Source: Agaribacter marinus
GTDB taxonomy: Bacteria > Pseudomonadota > Gammaproteobacteria > Enterobacterales > Alteromonadaceae
NCBI RefSeq assembly: GCF_030160655.1
Contig: NZ_BSOT01000006.1
Coordinates: forward strand, 248,001-312,000
Direction of reading: 5' to 3'
Length of the DNA stretch: 64,000 nt
Shown: piece by piece, positions 37,771 through 48,199 of the stretch
Numbering within the stretch: the stretch's first letter is position 1
How the letters are laid out: every line of letters begins with the position of its first letter
Notes under the pieces: model-generated
What the model was told of the DNA's origin: nothing
Seen by the model: the letters and a program-made list of their open reading frames with translations, nothing else
Database searches by the model: none
Translations under genes and position numbers: made by a program

Positions 37771-38316
37771 TTGCTCATTCTTTTTTTACTTTTTGCTGTA
37801 TTACCAATTTCCGAAATTATGTTATTGATGTCGGTTTCTGATGGCATTGGCGGTTGGAATACCTTCTTTTTAGTACTAGTCACGGCATTTTTTGGTGCCT
37901 ATTTTGTTAAACGGGAAGGCTTATCAACCTTGCAAACGGTGCAAGCAAAAACAGCGGCAGGCGAAATGCCCGGTAAAGAGTTAAGTGAAGGGATACTTTT
38001 ACTTATTGCTGGTGTGCTATTGGTGACACCTGGGTTTATTACTGATGGTATTGGCCTACTTTTTACCCTACCTTTTTCTCGCGCAATGATTGCCGCATCA
38101 GTTGTAAAACATTTGATGCATAGGCAACAAAAAACGGGTAGCAGTGGTTTTTACTTTAATATGCATGGCACTGGAAATCGCAGTCAGCATGATAGCGCTA
38201 ATGCGGAGTCATTTAATGCAAATAGCCAGCAAAACTCAGACGGAGCTCAAGGCACGGTGTTTGATGGTGAATATGTTGATAAAACAGACAACGACAATAA
38301 GCCCCGGCTCGAATAA
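37771..38316 (+). CDS. fxsA: FxsA family membrane protein
   Basis: FxsA is a small cytoplasmic-membrane protein, known in E. coli for relieving phage T7 exclusion by the F plasmid; its native role is unclear. The TTG at 37771 is chosen as start because GGAGG (37761-37765) lies 5 nt before it and the first transmembrane helix then aligns with the family N-terminus; an in-frame ATG at 37741 gives 10 more residues. The 181-residue product has the family core ISEIMLLMSVSDGIG and LLLIAGVLLVTPGFITDGIG. It has a long polar Q/N-rich tail. Its position directly upstream of groES is the typical location. Confidence 0.9.
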   Translation: MLILFLLFAVLPISEIMLLMSVSDGIGGWNTFFLVLVTAFFGAYFVKREGLSTLQTVQAKTAAGEMPGKELSEGILLLIAGVLLVTPGFITDGIGLLFTLPFSRAMIAASVVKHLMHRQQKTGSSGFYFNMHGTGNRSQHDSANAESFNANSQQNSDGAQGTVFDGEYVDKTDNDNKPRLE

Positions 38317-38365
38317 ATTGTGTGATGAATAACTTATAAAAAAAATATAAAAAATTTAAATCCAA

Positions 38366-38396
38366 CCCTTGAGTTTATTTCTACGACCCCCACTTA
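38366..38396 (+). promoter_or_regulatory. Sigma-32 (heat-shock) promoter of groES-groEL
   Basis: A CCCTTGAG element (38366-38373) is followed by a CCCCCACTTA element (38387-38396) with a 13-nt gap. This closely matches the RpoH consensus (CTTGAAA, 13-15 nt, CCCCATNT). It lies about 110 bp upstream of the groES start, as expected for a heat-shock-induced operon. Confidence 0.85.
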
Positions 38397-38504
38397 GCTT
38401 GCATCATAACGATTTCATACTTGTTTTTAATGTTCTGTATGAGCAGCAAGAATAAGTGATTACTTAAACCATAATGTAAATTGGAATTTTCAGGAGATTT
38501 GAAA

Positions 38505-38795
38505 ATGGCAATTCGTCCTTTACACGATCGCGTCATCATTAAGCGCGAAGAAGTTGAAAGCAAGTCTGCAGGTGGCATCGTACTTACCGGTTCTGCAGCA
38601 GAAAAATCTACTCGCGGTAGCGTTATTGCTGTAGGCAATGGCCGTGTACTTGAAAACGGTAATGTGCAAGCACTTGATGTAAAAGTGGGTGACACGGTGA
38701 TTTTCAACGACGGTTACGGCGTTAAAACTGACAAATTAGACGGTGAAGAAGTGCTTATCCTAAGCGAAAGCGACATTCTTGCAATCGTTGAGTAA
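38505..38795 (+). CDS. groS: Co-chaperonin GroES
   Basis: GroES is the 10-kDa heptameric lid of the GroEL chamber. The ATG at 38505 ([18 protein letters not shown]) is chosen because it matches the universal N-terminus and AGGAG lies 9 nt upstream; the upstream in-frame start would add 8 unrelated residues. It has 96 residues, including the mobile loop [12 protein letters not shown]. It is first in the groES-groEL operon behind a heat-shock promoter. Confidence 0.99.
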   Translation: MAIRPLHDRVIIKREEVESKSAGGIVLTGSAAEKSTRGSVIAVGNGRVLENGNVQALDVKVGDTVIFNDGYGVKTDKLDGEEVLILSESDILAIVE

Positions 38796-38839
38796 TAAAC
38801 CAATTTAACTCATCAAGTTTGAGCAATTAATCAAATTAG

Positions 38840-40495
<1,656 letters not shown>

Positions 40496-40546
40496 GCCAC
40501 TCCATCACAATGCATTGAGTCTTTTTGCAATGCAAAAATATTGAAG

Positions 40547-40575
40547 CCCGCAACTTTCTGAGTTGCGGGTTTTTT
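40547..40575 (+). terminator. Rho-independent terminator after groEL
   Basis: A 9-bp perfect stem (CCCGCAACT 40547-40555 / AGTTGCGGG 40561-40569) with a TTCTG loop is followed by six T residues. It terminates the groES-groEL transcript and separates it from the convergent regulator gene. Confidence 0.93.
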
Positions 40576-40609
40576 GTGAGTTACTTCGAAGCTATGACAG
40601 GCGGTAAAA

Positions 40610-42682
40610 TTATTTTTGTAGCACAGTTTGAAATATGTCAGTGTGGGGCTGTTCCGCACTGTGGAAAATGATGCCTTCTGAGAAGACATCAAAGTGCTCG
40701 TGATCTGACCGCAATATAGGCTTGGGCTCAGTACCATTTTCATTCATTTCATATAACTGATATTGGTTATTGTCCCATTTTTGCCAATACCAACTGTTCC
40801 CGAACTTTCTTAAATTAAAGTTTCTTCCATGCATCAGCTCAAATTTATCAAATCCAGATATGGATATCGGATTTGCAGAAGCACCGGCGTATATTTTGTT
40901 TTCTTGGTCTATCCACAAAGTATCCTCTTCATTCGCATCGAAATGAATAAATTGCCATCGATTGTCAAAATTTGAAACCTCGAGTGTTTCGATGTTGTAT
41001 CGTTTTGCGATCCATTTATCGTTTTGTTTAACGCTAAAGGCGATCGTCCGATTGTCTTTAAAAGACATTGCACGTATTTCTGCTTGGGGTAGAGGCAACA
41101 CATTCTCTTTAGCGAGAGTTATATCGTATAGATGAATCTCATTTAATGTGAGCCCAGCAAGAAGTTTTCCATTTGGTGACCAACTTAAATCTACGTAATG
41201 CCGCTGATCGTCAAAGTGTGTAAGCTGCCTTTGATGTTTTCCAGTACTGTCGGATATCCAAATTTCTTCGTTGCCACTGGCAAGTCCAACGAAAGCAACT
41301 CGCAGATCTACTGGGTTGGCTATGGCCAATCTATCGTCAACCGAAGTATTTACAATATGGTGACTGTCAGACGAATTAAAGGGAAAGACTTTAACATCAA
41401 GATTACTCTTGCCTGCAGACAAAAGGTAATCTAGTCCGTTTGGATGTCTTTCTGGTGGATATAGCCTTTGGGAACCGCTGTAGAAAACGGTCTTATCTTG
41501 GCCTTGTAGATCATAACTAATAAGTTGCGTTGCTGGGTGATCACCCATAAGTACGATACGTTCGCCAGAATGCTCCCAAATCCCGCAACATATATAGCTA
41601 TCAAGCTTGAATAAAAGTGAAAGTTCATCTGTATCAAGGTCAATTGAATAGAATCCCTCCCAAATTTTTTCGTCAGGAGATGAAATCAACAATCGGTTTT
41701 TTCTTGGGTGCAAATCGAAAGATATATTGCCGCCAAGAATCAAAGGTGGTTGATTTAATCTCCGCTTAGTACCAGTTGTAAGATCAAATTCAAATAGCAC
41801 ATATGGCGCATTAGCGGTTAGACGTTCAGCAAATATTAGTTGTTCATTAGAATGAGTATAAGCAATTTTTCCATAACTTCCTGCTGGGCAACTATAAATA
41901 AGTTTGGGTTTACCAAGTCGTAGTTGATCAAATGATTGGGTGTAGTAGCGGCAGTAGTTTTTGGTCGCCACTAAATAAACAATATTGCTACCATCAGGGC
42001 TCCAGCTTGCAGGTCCGACCCAAGCGTTTGGATCATCACTTGGCTTAACTTCTATTTTTTGTCCATCAGAAAGTTGCTTAATATATAAATACATTTTGTT
42101 GGCGAGTACTTCTACAAACATTAAGTATTTTTGGTCTGGAGAAACAGAGGGGCTCCATTCTTGGCCACTTGCGCGAGTAAGAGGCTTTAGCTGTGGTAAC
42201 AGCGCAGGCTTGTCATCGTTTGCCATAATCCAAAACAACACAAGGCTAATAACGATAAAGGGAATAACAAAGCTGAATTTGAATAGTCTGTTTTTTGTGA
42301 GTTTCGGTTTCGAATAAGTATTCTCGCTTGTTCGACGTGTCGTGCGAATCTCACCATACTGAGTGATTCTCTCGACGTCAGCGATAAATTTGTAGCCCTT
42401 TTTAGGAAAAGTAGCAATGAATTTTGGAGGTTTAGGGCTGTCACCTAAGCACTTTCTGAGTTTAGTGATAGCGCGGTTAACAGCGTTATCACTTACTATG
42501 CGCCCAAGCCAAACCGACTCTATTAGTTCGTCCCTACTAATGATTTTGTCAGGATGATGACAAAAGTAAGATAGCAATTCTACTAAGATGGGTTCGAGCT
42601 GTTGTTCGTTGTTTTCTGTAGACAACAACTGTGTTTGATCGCAGAAAACAAAACTATCACAAACACTATTAAAGGTCACCAA
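40610..42682 (-). CDS. CadC-like membrane transcriptional regulator with beta-propeller sensor domain
   Basis: The 690-residue protein starts with an OmpR-type winged-helix domain (about 10-110: RDELIESVWLGRIVSDNAVNRAI, FPKKGYKFIADV). A basic linker, one transmembrane helix (about 135-152) and a large periplasmic part follow. The periplasmic part is made of WD40/TolB-like PD40 repeats (SPSVSPDQKYLMFVE, ASWSPDGSNIVYL, LSWSPNGKLLAGL). Such proteins activate transcription directly from the membrane. The start is TTG at 42682 or GTG at 42679; a stop lies immediately upstream. It is divergent from, and abuts, the frameshifted serine-hydrolase gene, its likely target. The signal is unknown. Confidence 0.85.
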   Translation of the reverse strand: MVTFNSVCDSFVFCDQTQLLSTENNEQQLEPILVELLSYFCHHPDKIISRDELIESVWLGRIVSDNAVNRAITKLRKCLGDSPKPPKFIATFPKKGYKFIADVERITQYGEIRTTRRTSENTYSKPKLTKNRLFKFSFVIPFIVISLVLFWIMANDDKPALLPQLKPLTRASGQEWSPSVSPDQKYLMFVEVLANKMYLYIKQLSDGQKIEVKPSDDPNAWVGPASWSPDGSNIVYLVATKNYCRYYTQSFDQLRLGKPKLIYSCPAGSYGKIAYTHSNEQLIFAERLTANAPYVLFEFDLTTGTKRRLNQPPLILGGNISFDLHPRKNRLLISSPDEKIWEGFYSIDLDTDELSLLFKLDSYICCGIWEHSGERIVLMGDHPATQLISYDLQGQDKTVFYSGSQRLYPPERHPNGLDYLLSAGKSNLDVKVFPFNSSDSHHIVNTSVDDRLAIANPVDLRVAFVGLASGNEEIWISDSTGKHQRQLTHFDDQRHYVDLSWSPNGKLLAGLTLNEIHLYDITLAKENVLPLPQAEIRAMSFKDNRTIAFSVKQNDKWIAKRYNIETLEVSNFDNRWQFIHFDANEEDTLWIDQENKIYAGASANPISISGFDKFELMHGRNFNLRKFGNSWYWQKWDNNQYQLYEMNENGTEPKPILRSDHEHFDVFSEGIIFHSAEQPHTDIFQTVLQK

Positions 42683-42700
42683 TGGTCATAAAAAGTCACC
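42674..42700. promoter_or_regulatory. Three 10-bp-phased GTCA repeats at the divergent start
   Basis: GGTCACC (42674), GGTCATA (42684) and AGTCACC (42694) recur with exact 10-bp spacing across the start of the CadC-like gene and upstream of the serine hydrolase. OmpR-family winged-helix proteins typically bind direct repeats spaced by about one helical turn, so this is a candidate operator for the adjacent regulator. Function is inferred only from position and spacing. Confidence 0.45.
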
Positions 42701-42774
42701 GAAAAATCATGTTTTTAGGATTAGCTTTAGCAATCATTGAAGCATCAAATTCTAGTCATATTAAAGAGAAACAC

Positions 42775-44249
42775 ATGAAGCAAATTTTGTTCATATTGTT
42801 GGTGTTAAGTTGCGGTTTATCAAAGGCTAACAGCGGTGTTGAAAAAAAATCGATTTCGGTAACGCAACAATCATTGGTTGAAAACGGACTACGGTTACCT
42901 GTTAGTTTTGGTCACGATAAGACTTTCACAGTCGAGGAAAGGCTTTTACGTTATAAAGTACCGGGTCTTAGTTTCGCGTTGATTAAAAGTGGGAAAATAT
43001 CTTGGGTTGCGGGATATGGCTCTGTCTCAGTTTCATCACAAGAAGCTGTTACGCCGATAACGGTGTTTCAGGCTGCATCTATTGCAAAACCAGCGACCGC
43101 ATTCGGCGTTATGAGAATGCGAGACAAAGGGGTTGTTAATATTGATAAAAATATTGAAGAATATTTGTTCTCAAGCGCTCTACCGTCCGGAAAACAAAAC
43201 CAAGAATCGCCAGTCACGTTTAAAAATTTACTCAATCATTCATCGGGTTTAAGTGAAGGGGGCTATATGGGCTACGAAAAGGGCGAAAACATACCCTCCG
43301 ATGTTCAAACGTTTAATGGCGTTCATCCCGCAAAAAATAAGCCTGTTACTATTGAATCTGCGCCTGACACAACAATTCGTTACTCAGGGGCAGGTTATAC
43401 ATTAGTTGAAATAACGCTTAGCGATATTTTCAAACAACCCTTTGAAAAAATCATGGATGATTGGGTGTTATCGACAGTGGGTATGAAAAATAGCTCATTC
43501 GATATGAATTACCCATATATAGATGGTAAACAAGTTGCTCTAGGGCACGATAATTTGGGTAAACAAATCAAAGGCGGATGGCGGTTACATCCTGAACAAG
43601 CGGCAGCAGGTTTGTGGTCTACCCCTACAGATTTGGCAACGTTAGCCATTGAAGTGGGCAGGCATATAAAGGAGAAAGCCAGTTGTTATCCAGAGCATCT
43701 GCCCTAGCGATGCTATCCCCAGTGATGCCTGAAAAAGATCTAGCGGCGCAATTCGGTGGACAGCCAGCCATGACTTTTGTCGTCAACGGGCAAGGTCGCG
43801 ACTTTATGTTTCAGCATGGTGGAGGCAATGTTGGTTATCGTTGCCTAATGGTAATGTATCCAGAAACAGGTAACGGCGCAGTATTTATGGCAAATTCGGA
43901 TATGGGTTTTGGCGTTGGCATGGAAATGATAAGGGCAGCATCGTTTGTGTATGAGTGGCCAGACTTTAAAACTAAACGACTAAACAAACGCACAGTCAGT
44001 ATCGATGAAGCGTCAAATTTCGTCGGTACGTATTATTTTGACTCTGGTTGGAAAGTTGACATTATTGGAGTTGATATGGCTGATGGTATAGCCATTAAGT
44101 TTCCAAATGGCGATATTTATCCCTTAACTGGTGTCAAAAGTAAAAACATTTATGTACATGAAGAAACCGGCGTTGAGATTAGTTTTACCGACGTTGCAGG
44201 AAAGCATGAAATTTATTTGTACAACCAACGTGGATACAGTAAACAATAA
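42775..44249 (+). pseudogene. Serine hydrolase (beta-lactamase-like) gene interrupted by a frameshift
   Basis: The natural start is the ATG at 42775 (MKQILFILLVLSCG, a signal peptide). The first frame encodes the catalytic part: SIAKPATAFGVMRM (SxxK region near residue 100) and a YSGAGYTLVE second motif. It stops early at 43707. The second frame (43683-44249) continues the same domain with FMFQHGGGNVGYR and the C-terminal part. The switch is at about 43683; one missing base, for example one T in the AGTTG run, would restore a single reading frame across the junction (KAS-LLSRASALAM). It is either a true pseudogene or a sequencing error. It is divergent from the CadC-like regulator. Confidence 0.85.
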
Positions 44250-44431
44250 AGCTTTTAATACGGCGTCATTGTTTATTGTGAAAAAGGTGGTTCCGGCAAA
44301 TAAGACGCTAGACGTCTGGAAAGTAGAACTTACTTTCTTAGGTTGAGTGACATTTAATGTTGATGCGCTCGACTAAATATGGAAAGGTAAATGAACACGG
44401 TTCATAACGTTTACTCGCAGGAAAATTGCAG

Positions 44432-45664
44432 ATGCCATCCTTGCCACCATTATTTTCAAGTTTGCATAAGGCTGCTTACCAAAAAACGAACGCATATCTT
44501 ATGGCGCTCTCTATTTTCCTAATTAGCAATAGTGTTTGCGCCGAGAGCTATGTTCAAGCCATTGAGTTTTTGAATAAACATGACAATCCTATCGTGTTAG
44601 AAAGTAATAATGGGCAGCAAAAAATTGTTGTTTCGCCTAAGCATCAAGGACGGGTGATGACGAGTACGGCTCAAGGATTGAATGGTTTAAGCAATGGATG
44701 GATAGACAAGCACGCCTTGGAACAAGGCAAAAGTGGCGGTGGCGAAGATCGCACGTGGATTGCGCCAATTGGCTCAAAATATTCGCTTTATTATCCTGTT
44801 GGTACCAAAATGAGCGGTGAAAACTGGCGAGTACCACATGCTTTACTTGAGCAAAATTATCCAATCATTAAACAAGGTCGTGACTCAATTACCTTTCAAA
44901 AAAAGCTATTTTTCGAGAACTTTCAAGGTAGCCACTTTTCCACCCAGCTAACGCGAAAAGTTACATTAAGGACAAAAGCAGAGGTAGAAAATAGTTTAGG
45001 GATTACATTATCAGATGCAATAAGTTGGGTATCGTTTACTGCAGACAATGCATTGATGAATATTGGTAAAGATTGGCGCGCAAGCAATGGACTAATTACT
45101 ATTTGGTCGATGGCGATGTATCAGGGAACAGATGATATGGTATCTATTTTCCCGACAACGATCGCAAATGAGCTAAATGCCGAAAAACAAGTGAATCAAT
45201 ATTTGTATCCGCTGAATGAAAAAAGGCTACGCCAAGTGAGGCAAGCAATCTTGTATAAAACGGATGGGCGTTACCGAAGCAAAATTGGTATACCTGCAAA
45301 CATTAGTAAAAATGTAATCGCTGCTTATTCTTCATCTTTAAGGCGCTTAACAATTGTTAAATTTTCGCTACACAAAAATAATACCTATCCTATTTCGCTC
45401 GAAGAAGTTGCAACAAAAGGCGTATTGGGCGATGTCAGCAATGCCTATAACCATGGCGCTAATGATGGGAGCATACTTGCTAAACCTGCTTTCTTTGAGT
45501 TAGAAAGTGCGGCACCTATGAGAGCGTTAAAGAAAGGTGAATCTATTCAACATACACAGCAGGTTTCTCATTTTTTTGGTTCGGTAGAGGAGCTTGACGC
45601 TATCAGTGAGAAGGTGTTGGGTGTTAAATTGTTGGATGTTCTTCGTTTTGGTGAGGATGGATGA
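44432..45664 (+). CDS. DUF6786-type exported protein
   Basis: The 410-residue product has an N-terminal hydrophobic segment (ALSIFLISNSVCA, about residues 25-38) consistent with a signal peptide. The body carries the segments SPKHQGRVMTSTAQGLNG and GGGEDRTWIAP, which I associate with DUF6786 proteins; their function is unknown. The galactose-mutarotase-like beta fold often suggested for such proteins would fit a carbohydrate-related role, but this is inference. The ATG at 44432 is preferred over the TTG two codons upstream because of ribosome-binding-site spacing. The AraC regulator follows 46 bp later. Confidence 0.65.
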   Translation: MPSLPPLFSSLHKAAYQKTNAYLMALSIFLISNSVCAESYVQAIEFLNKHDNPIVLESNNGQQKIVVSPKHQGRVMTSTAQGLNGLSNGWIDKHALEQGKSGGGEDRTWIAPIGSKYSLYYPVGTKMSGENWRVPHALLEQNYPIIKQGRDSITFQKKLFFENFQGSHFSTQLTRKVTLRTKAEVENSLGITLSDAISWVSFTADNALMNIGKDWRASNGLITIWSMAMYQGTDDMVSIFPTTIANELNAEKQVNQYLYPLNEKRLRQVRQAILYKTDGRYRSKIGIPANISKNVIAAYSSSLRRLTIVKFSLHKNNTYPISLEEVATKGVLGDVSNAYNHGANDGSILAKPAFFELESAAPMRALKKGESIQHTQQVSHFFGSVEELDAISEKVLGVKLLDVLRFGEDG

Positions 45665-45710
45665 ATACAGGTAGTTTTGGTTTTATTAAGCTCGGGGTAT
45701 ATTGCTAGTG

Positions 45711-46130
45711 ATGACTACAAATTACAAATTGAAAAAATTGAATGCTGGCAGAGATTATATTGCTGATAATTATCAAGCACCGCTCAGTTTATCCGACATA
45801 GCTAAGTGCTCATGTATGTCCCCGTATCATTTTTTGCGCGTTTTCAAGGACACGTATGGAGAAACGCCTAACGAATTCTTGATTCGGCTTAGAGTCGAAA
45901 AAGCCAAGAGAATGCTCATTACAGAAAATTGGAATGTCTCAGAAGTTTGCGAAAAAGTGGGTTACATAAGCCTAGGTAGTTTTTCTTCATTGTTTTTAAA
46001 ACAAGTGGGTATGGCGCCTACTTTATATCGTCGTAAGCTTTGGAGTTTGTCTACTGAAGTATACCGTTTTCCTTCGCAAGCTATACCGGCATGTTATGCC
46101 TACCATTTTTTGGGTAAATTGGCTAATTGA
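45711..46130 (+). CDS. Short AraC-family transcriptional regulator
   Basis: The roughly 139-residue protein is essentially the two helix-turn-helix motifs of the AraC family (LSLSDIAKCSCMSPYHFLRV and NVSEVCEKVGYISLGSFSSL). The conserved closing MAPTLYRR is followed by a short tail, and there is no separate ligand-binding domain. The start is ATG at 45711, with GTG at 45708 or TTG at 45702 as alternatives. It precedes a VOC-domain gene by about 70 bp; this pairing of a short AraC regulator with a glyoxalase-fold gene is common. Confidence 0.88.
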   Translation: MTTNYKLKKLNAGRDYIADNYQAPLSLSDIAKCSCMSPYHFLRVFKDTYGETPNEFLIRLRVEKAKRMLITENWNVSEVCEKVGYISLGSFSSLFLKQVGMAPTLYRRKLWSLSTEVYRFPSQAIPACYAYHFLGKLAN

Positions 46131-46201
46131 GCAATATTGGAGAAATACTGTTTTGATTAGTCCTATAAAATACAAATGAATTAACAACTGAGAATATAGA
46201 G

Positions 46202-46609
46202 ATGATCACATCCATAGCACATGCAACAATATATGTACTTAATCAGGACGAAGCGCTTGATTTTTATAAAAACAAGCTCGGTTTCGAGGTTGGTGATGAC
46301 ATGAAAGTGGAAGGCGGCTTTCGATGGCTAACAGTACATCCGAAATCTAATTCACAACTCCAACTGGTATTGGCAGAGCCAAAAGAGGGACCTATGTTCA
46401 CCAAAGATTCTGCCGAAAAAATACGAAGTTTAATCGAAGAGGGCGCTTTTGGAGCGGGCGTTTTCGAAACTGAAAATTGCCAAAAAACCTACGAAGAGCT
46501 TGTGGCGAAAGGCGTGGAATTTATGCAGCCTCCTACAAAACAGCTTTATGGCGTCGAAGCTATGGGTGTAGACAACTCTGGGAACTGGTTTAGCTTAGTT
46601 CAAAGGTAA
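46202..46609 (+). CDS. VOC-superfamily (glyoxalase-fold) protein
   Basis: The 135-residue protein has the two beta-alpha-beta modules of the VOC fold (HATIYVLNQDEALDFYKNKL, ending with VDNSGNWFSLVQR). Candidate metal ligands include the early histidine in SIAHATIY and the glutamate in GVEAMGVDN. The family covers glyoxalases, dioxygenases and antibiotic-binding proteins, and the sequence alone does not decide which. It is probably under the adjacent AraC regulator. Confidence 0.82.
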   Translation: MITSIAHATIYVLNQDEALDFYKNKLGFEVGDDMKVEGGFRWLTVHPKSNSQLQLVLAEPKEGPMFTKDSAEKIRSLIEEGAFGAGVFETENCQKTYEELVAKGVEFMQPPTKQLYGVEAMGVDNSGNWFSLVQR

Positions 46610-46633
46610 AAGTATAATGTAACAACTAGAGCT

Positions 46634-46661
46634 AGCAGGACGTCGCAAGCTGCGTCCTGCT
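46634..46661 (+). terminator. Stem-loop after the VOC gene
   Basis: A 9-bp stem (AGCAGGACG 46634-46642 / CGTCCTGCT 46653-46661) with an internal GC pair follows the VOC stop. There is little T-tract, so termination efficiency is uncertain. Confidence 0.55.
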
Positions 46662-46823
46662 TAAGACATTGAGATTACAAAAAACAACAACTCAAATCAT
46701 ACAAAAATCAGTAATAAATCAGCCTTTTTTCATGTGTTTTTAATCCTTACCAGTATGTTGGTAGCAGTTTGTGGTGTTACTAAGCAACGCCATACTAAGT
46801 TCAAACATATATAAGGGATAAAC

Positions 46824-48062
46824 ATGGCTATCAATTCACATCTTAAAAATTCACTAGTGGTTGTTGTTTTCGTTGTTTTTGGCGGCGTTTCGGCATTAAG
46901 CGCAGTCGCAGACAATAGCTCTGCACCAACTGCAACACCTGAAGAAGCAAAAATTAAACATTGGGGCATGCCCGAGATTGGACTGTCTTTTACGGATATT
47001 CCCGAACTAGAAAAAGCATACGTTGACGCAACACCCTCTGATATGAAAGATGGAATTCCAGTAGGTAAGTTAAATACAAGTGAAAGCAATAAAGATATTT
47101 TATTTACGCTCGCAAAGGAAATATTTAAAGGCAAACATGGGAACTATGACAGTTTACTTATCGCCCACAATGGTAAATTAGTATTCGAATCTTACTACAA
47201 GCGCGGTCGTGTTGATTTATCGCATCCACAGTCCTCAGCAACCAAAACTTATACTGGTTTAGCTCTTGGTCGTGCAATTCAGTTAGGTTATTTAAGCATG
47301 GCAGATTTAGACAAACCTGTGTATAGTTTTTTGAGTGAATTAGACCCAGCTAAGTTTGTTGAAGGCGTGGAAAGTATTACACTCCGACATGCATTGACGA
47401 TGACAACGGGTATCGTGCTTAGCCAAGAACAGTGGAAGAATATACGCGAAAATCCAAGTGAGTTTAAAGGCCAGAAAGAGGTTCAAGCGATGTTTGAACA
47501 AAGTGAACCAATTACGCCTGACTCACAGACTTTTCGCTATGGCACTGGCCCTGGGATAGTAATGCAAATCATTGAGTCGGTGGTACCTGACACGGCAGAA
47601 AATTTTATAAAAAACGAACTTTTCGGCAAAATGGGGATTACAAATTATGATTGGCGTACTGCACCGAACGGATTACCAGCAGCTGGCTGGAAGGCTAGTT
47701 TAACATCACGCGATATGCTCAAATTAGGTATCTTAGCGCAGGACAAAGGGCGCTGGAGAGGTAAACAAATAATCCCTGAAGCGTATATCGCCGAAGCTAC
47801 CAGTAGGCAAGTTTATACCGGCGATGACGACATCTATGGTGGTGGAAAAGATGTATCTAATCAAGGATATGGATATTTTTGGTGGGGCACTGATTTAACC
47901 TATGACGATAAACAATATGTGAGTACGTCAGCGCAAGGGGGCGGCGGTGTGTACATCATGTTGGTTGACGCATTAGACTTAATAATTGTAGTGACTGCGC
48001 ATGAGCGTGAGGATAAGACCCAGCAATTAGTGGCGGAGAGAATTTTGCCAGCATTTATCTAA
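46824..48062 (+). CDS. Exported serine hydrolase of the beta-lactamase-like superfamily
   Basis: The 412-residue protein has a signal peptide (about residues 1-33, SAVADNSS). The catalytic SxxK appears in PQSSATKTYTGLALG, and the second-motif tyrosine in FRYGTGPGIV. Downstream GYGFFWWGTD-like and SAQGGGGVYIM blocks are typical of this class. The substrate is unknown. It is the third serine-hydrolase gene of this superfamily in the window and is distinct in sequence from the other two. It ends at a strong hairpin. Confidence 0.86.
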   Translation: MAINSHLKNSLVVVVFVVFGGVSALSAVADNSSAPTATPEEAKIKHWGMPEIGLSFTDIPELEKAYVDATPSDMKDGIPVGKLNTSESNKDILFTLAKEIFKGKHGNYDSLLIAHNGKLVFESYYKRGRVDLSHPQSSATKTYTGLALGRAIQLGYLSMADLDKPVYSFLSELDPAKFVEGVESITLRHALTMTTGIVLSQEQWKNIRENPSEFKGQKEVQAMFEQSEPITPDSQTFRYGTGPGIVMQIIESVVPDTAENFIKNELFGKMGITNYDWRTAPNGLPAAGWKASLTSRDMLKLGILAQDKGRWRGKQIIPEAYIAEATSRQVYTGDDDIYGGGKDVSNQGYGYFWWGTDLTYDDKQYVSTSAQGGGGVYIMLVDALDLIIVVTAHEREDKTQQLVAERILPAFI

Positions 48063-48086
48063 AACACAATGCTACTTGGCCAATAC

Positions 48087-48118
48087 CGCGCTATTTTAGC
48101 GCGCTTTCCCTCTCTTTT
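48087..48118 (+). terminator. Rho-independent terminator upstream of the ABC operon
   Basis: A stem CGCGCTA (48087-48093) / TAGCGCG (48097-48103) with a 3-nt loop is followed by a pyrimidine-rich tract ending in TTTT. It closes the serine hydrolase transcript. Confidence 0.7.
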
Positions 48119-48142
48119 ATAATTAAACATTGAAACTCACTA

Positions 48143-48187
48143 ATGTAATAATATAACATAGTGGATGTATACGTTATATTATTACAT
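48143..48187 (+). promoter_or_regulatory. Paired Zur-like operators of the ABC transporter operon
   Basis: A perfect 15-bp inverted repeat has arms at 48143-48157 and 48173-48187 around a 15-bp centre. Each arm is itself an imperfect palindrome: TGTAATAATATAACA at 48144-48158 and its mirror at 48172-48186. These match the core of the gammaproteobacterial Zur box (TGTTATANTATAACA) with few differences. A near-identical site precedes the TonB receptor gene. The sites lie just before the chosen start of the ATPase gene. Confidence 0.7.
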
Positions 48188-48199
48188 CAAGGCCTCAGT

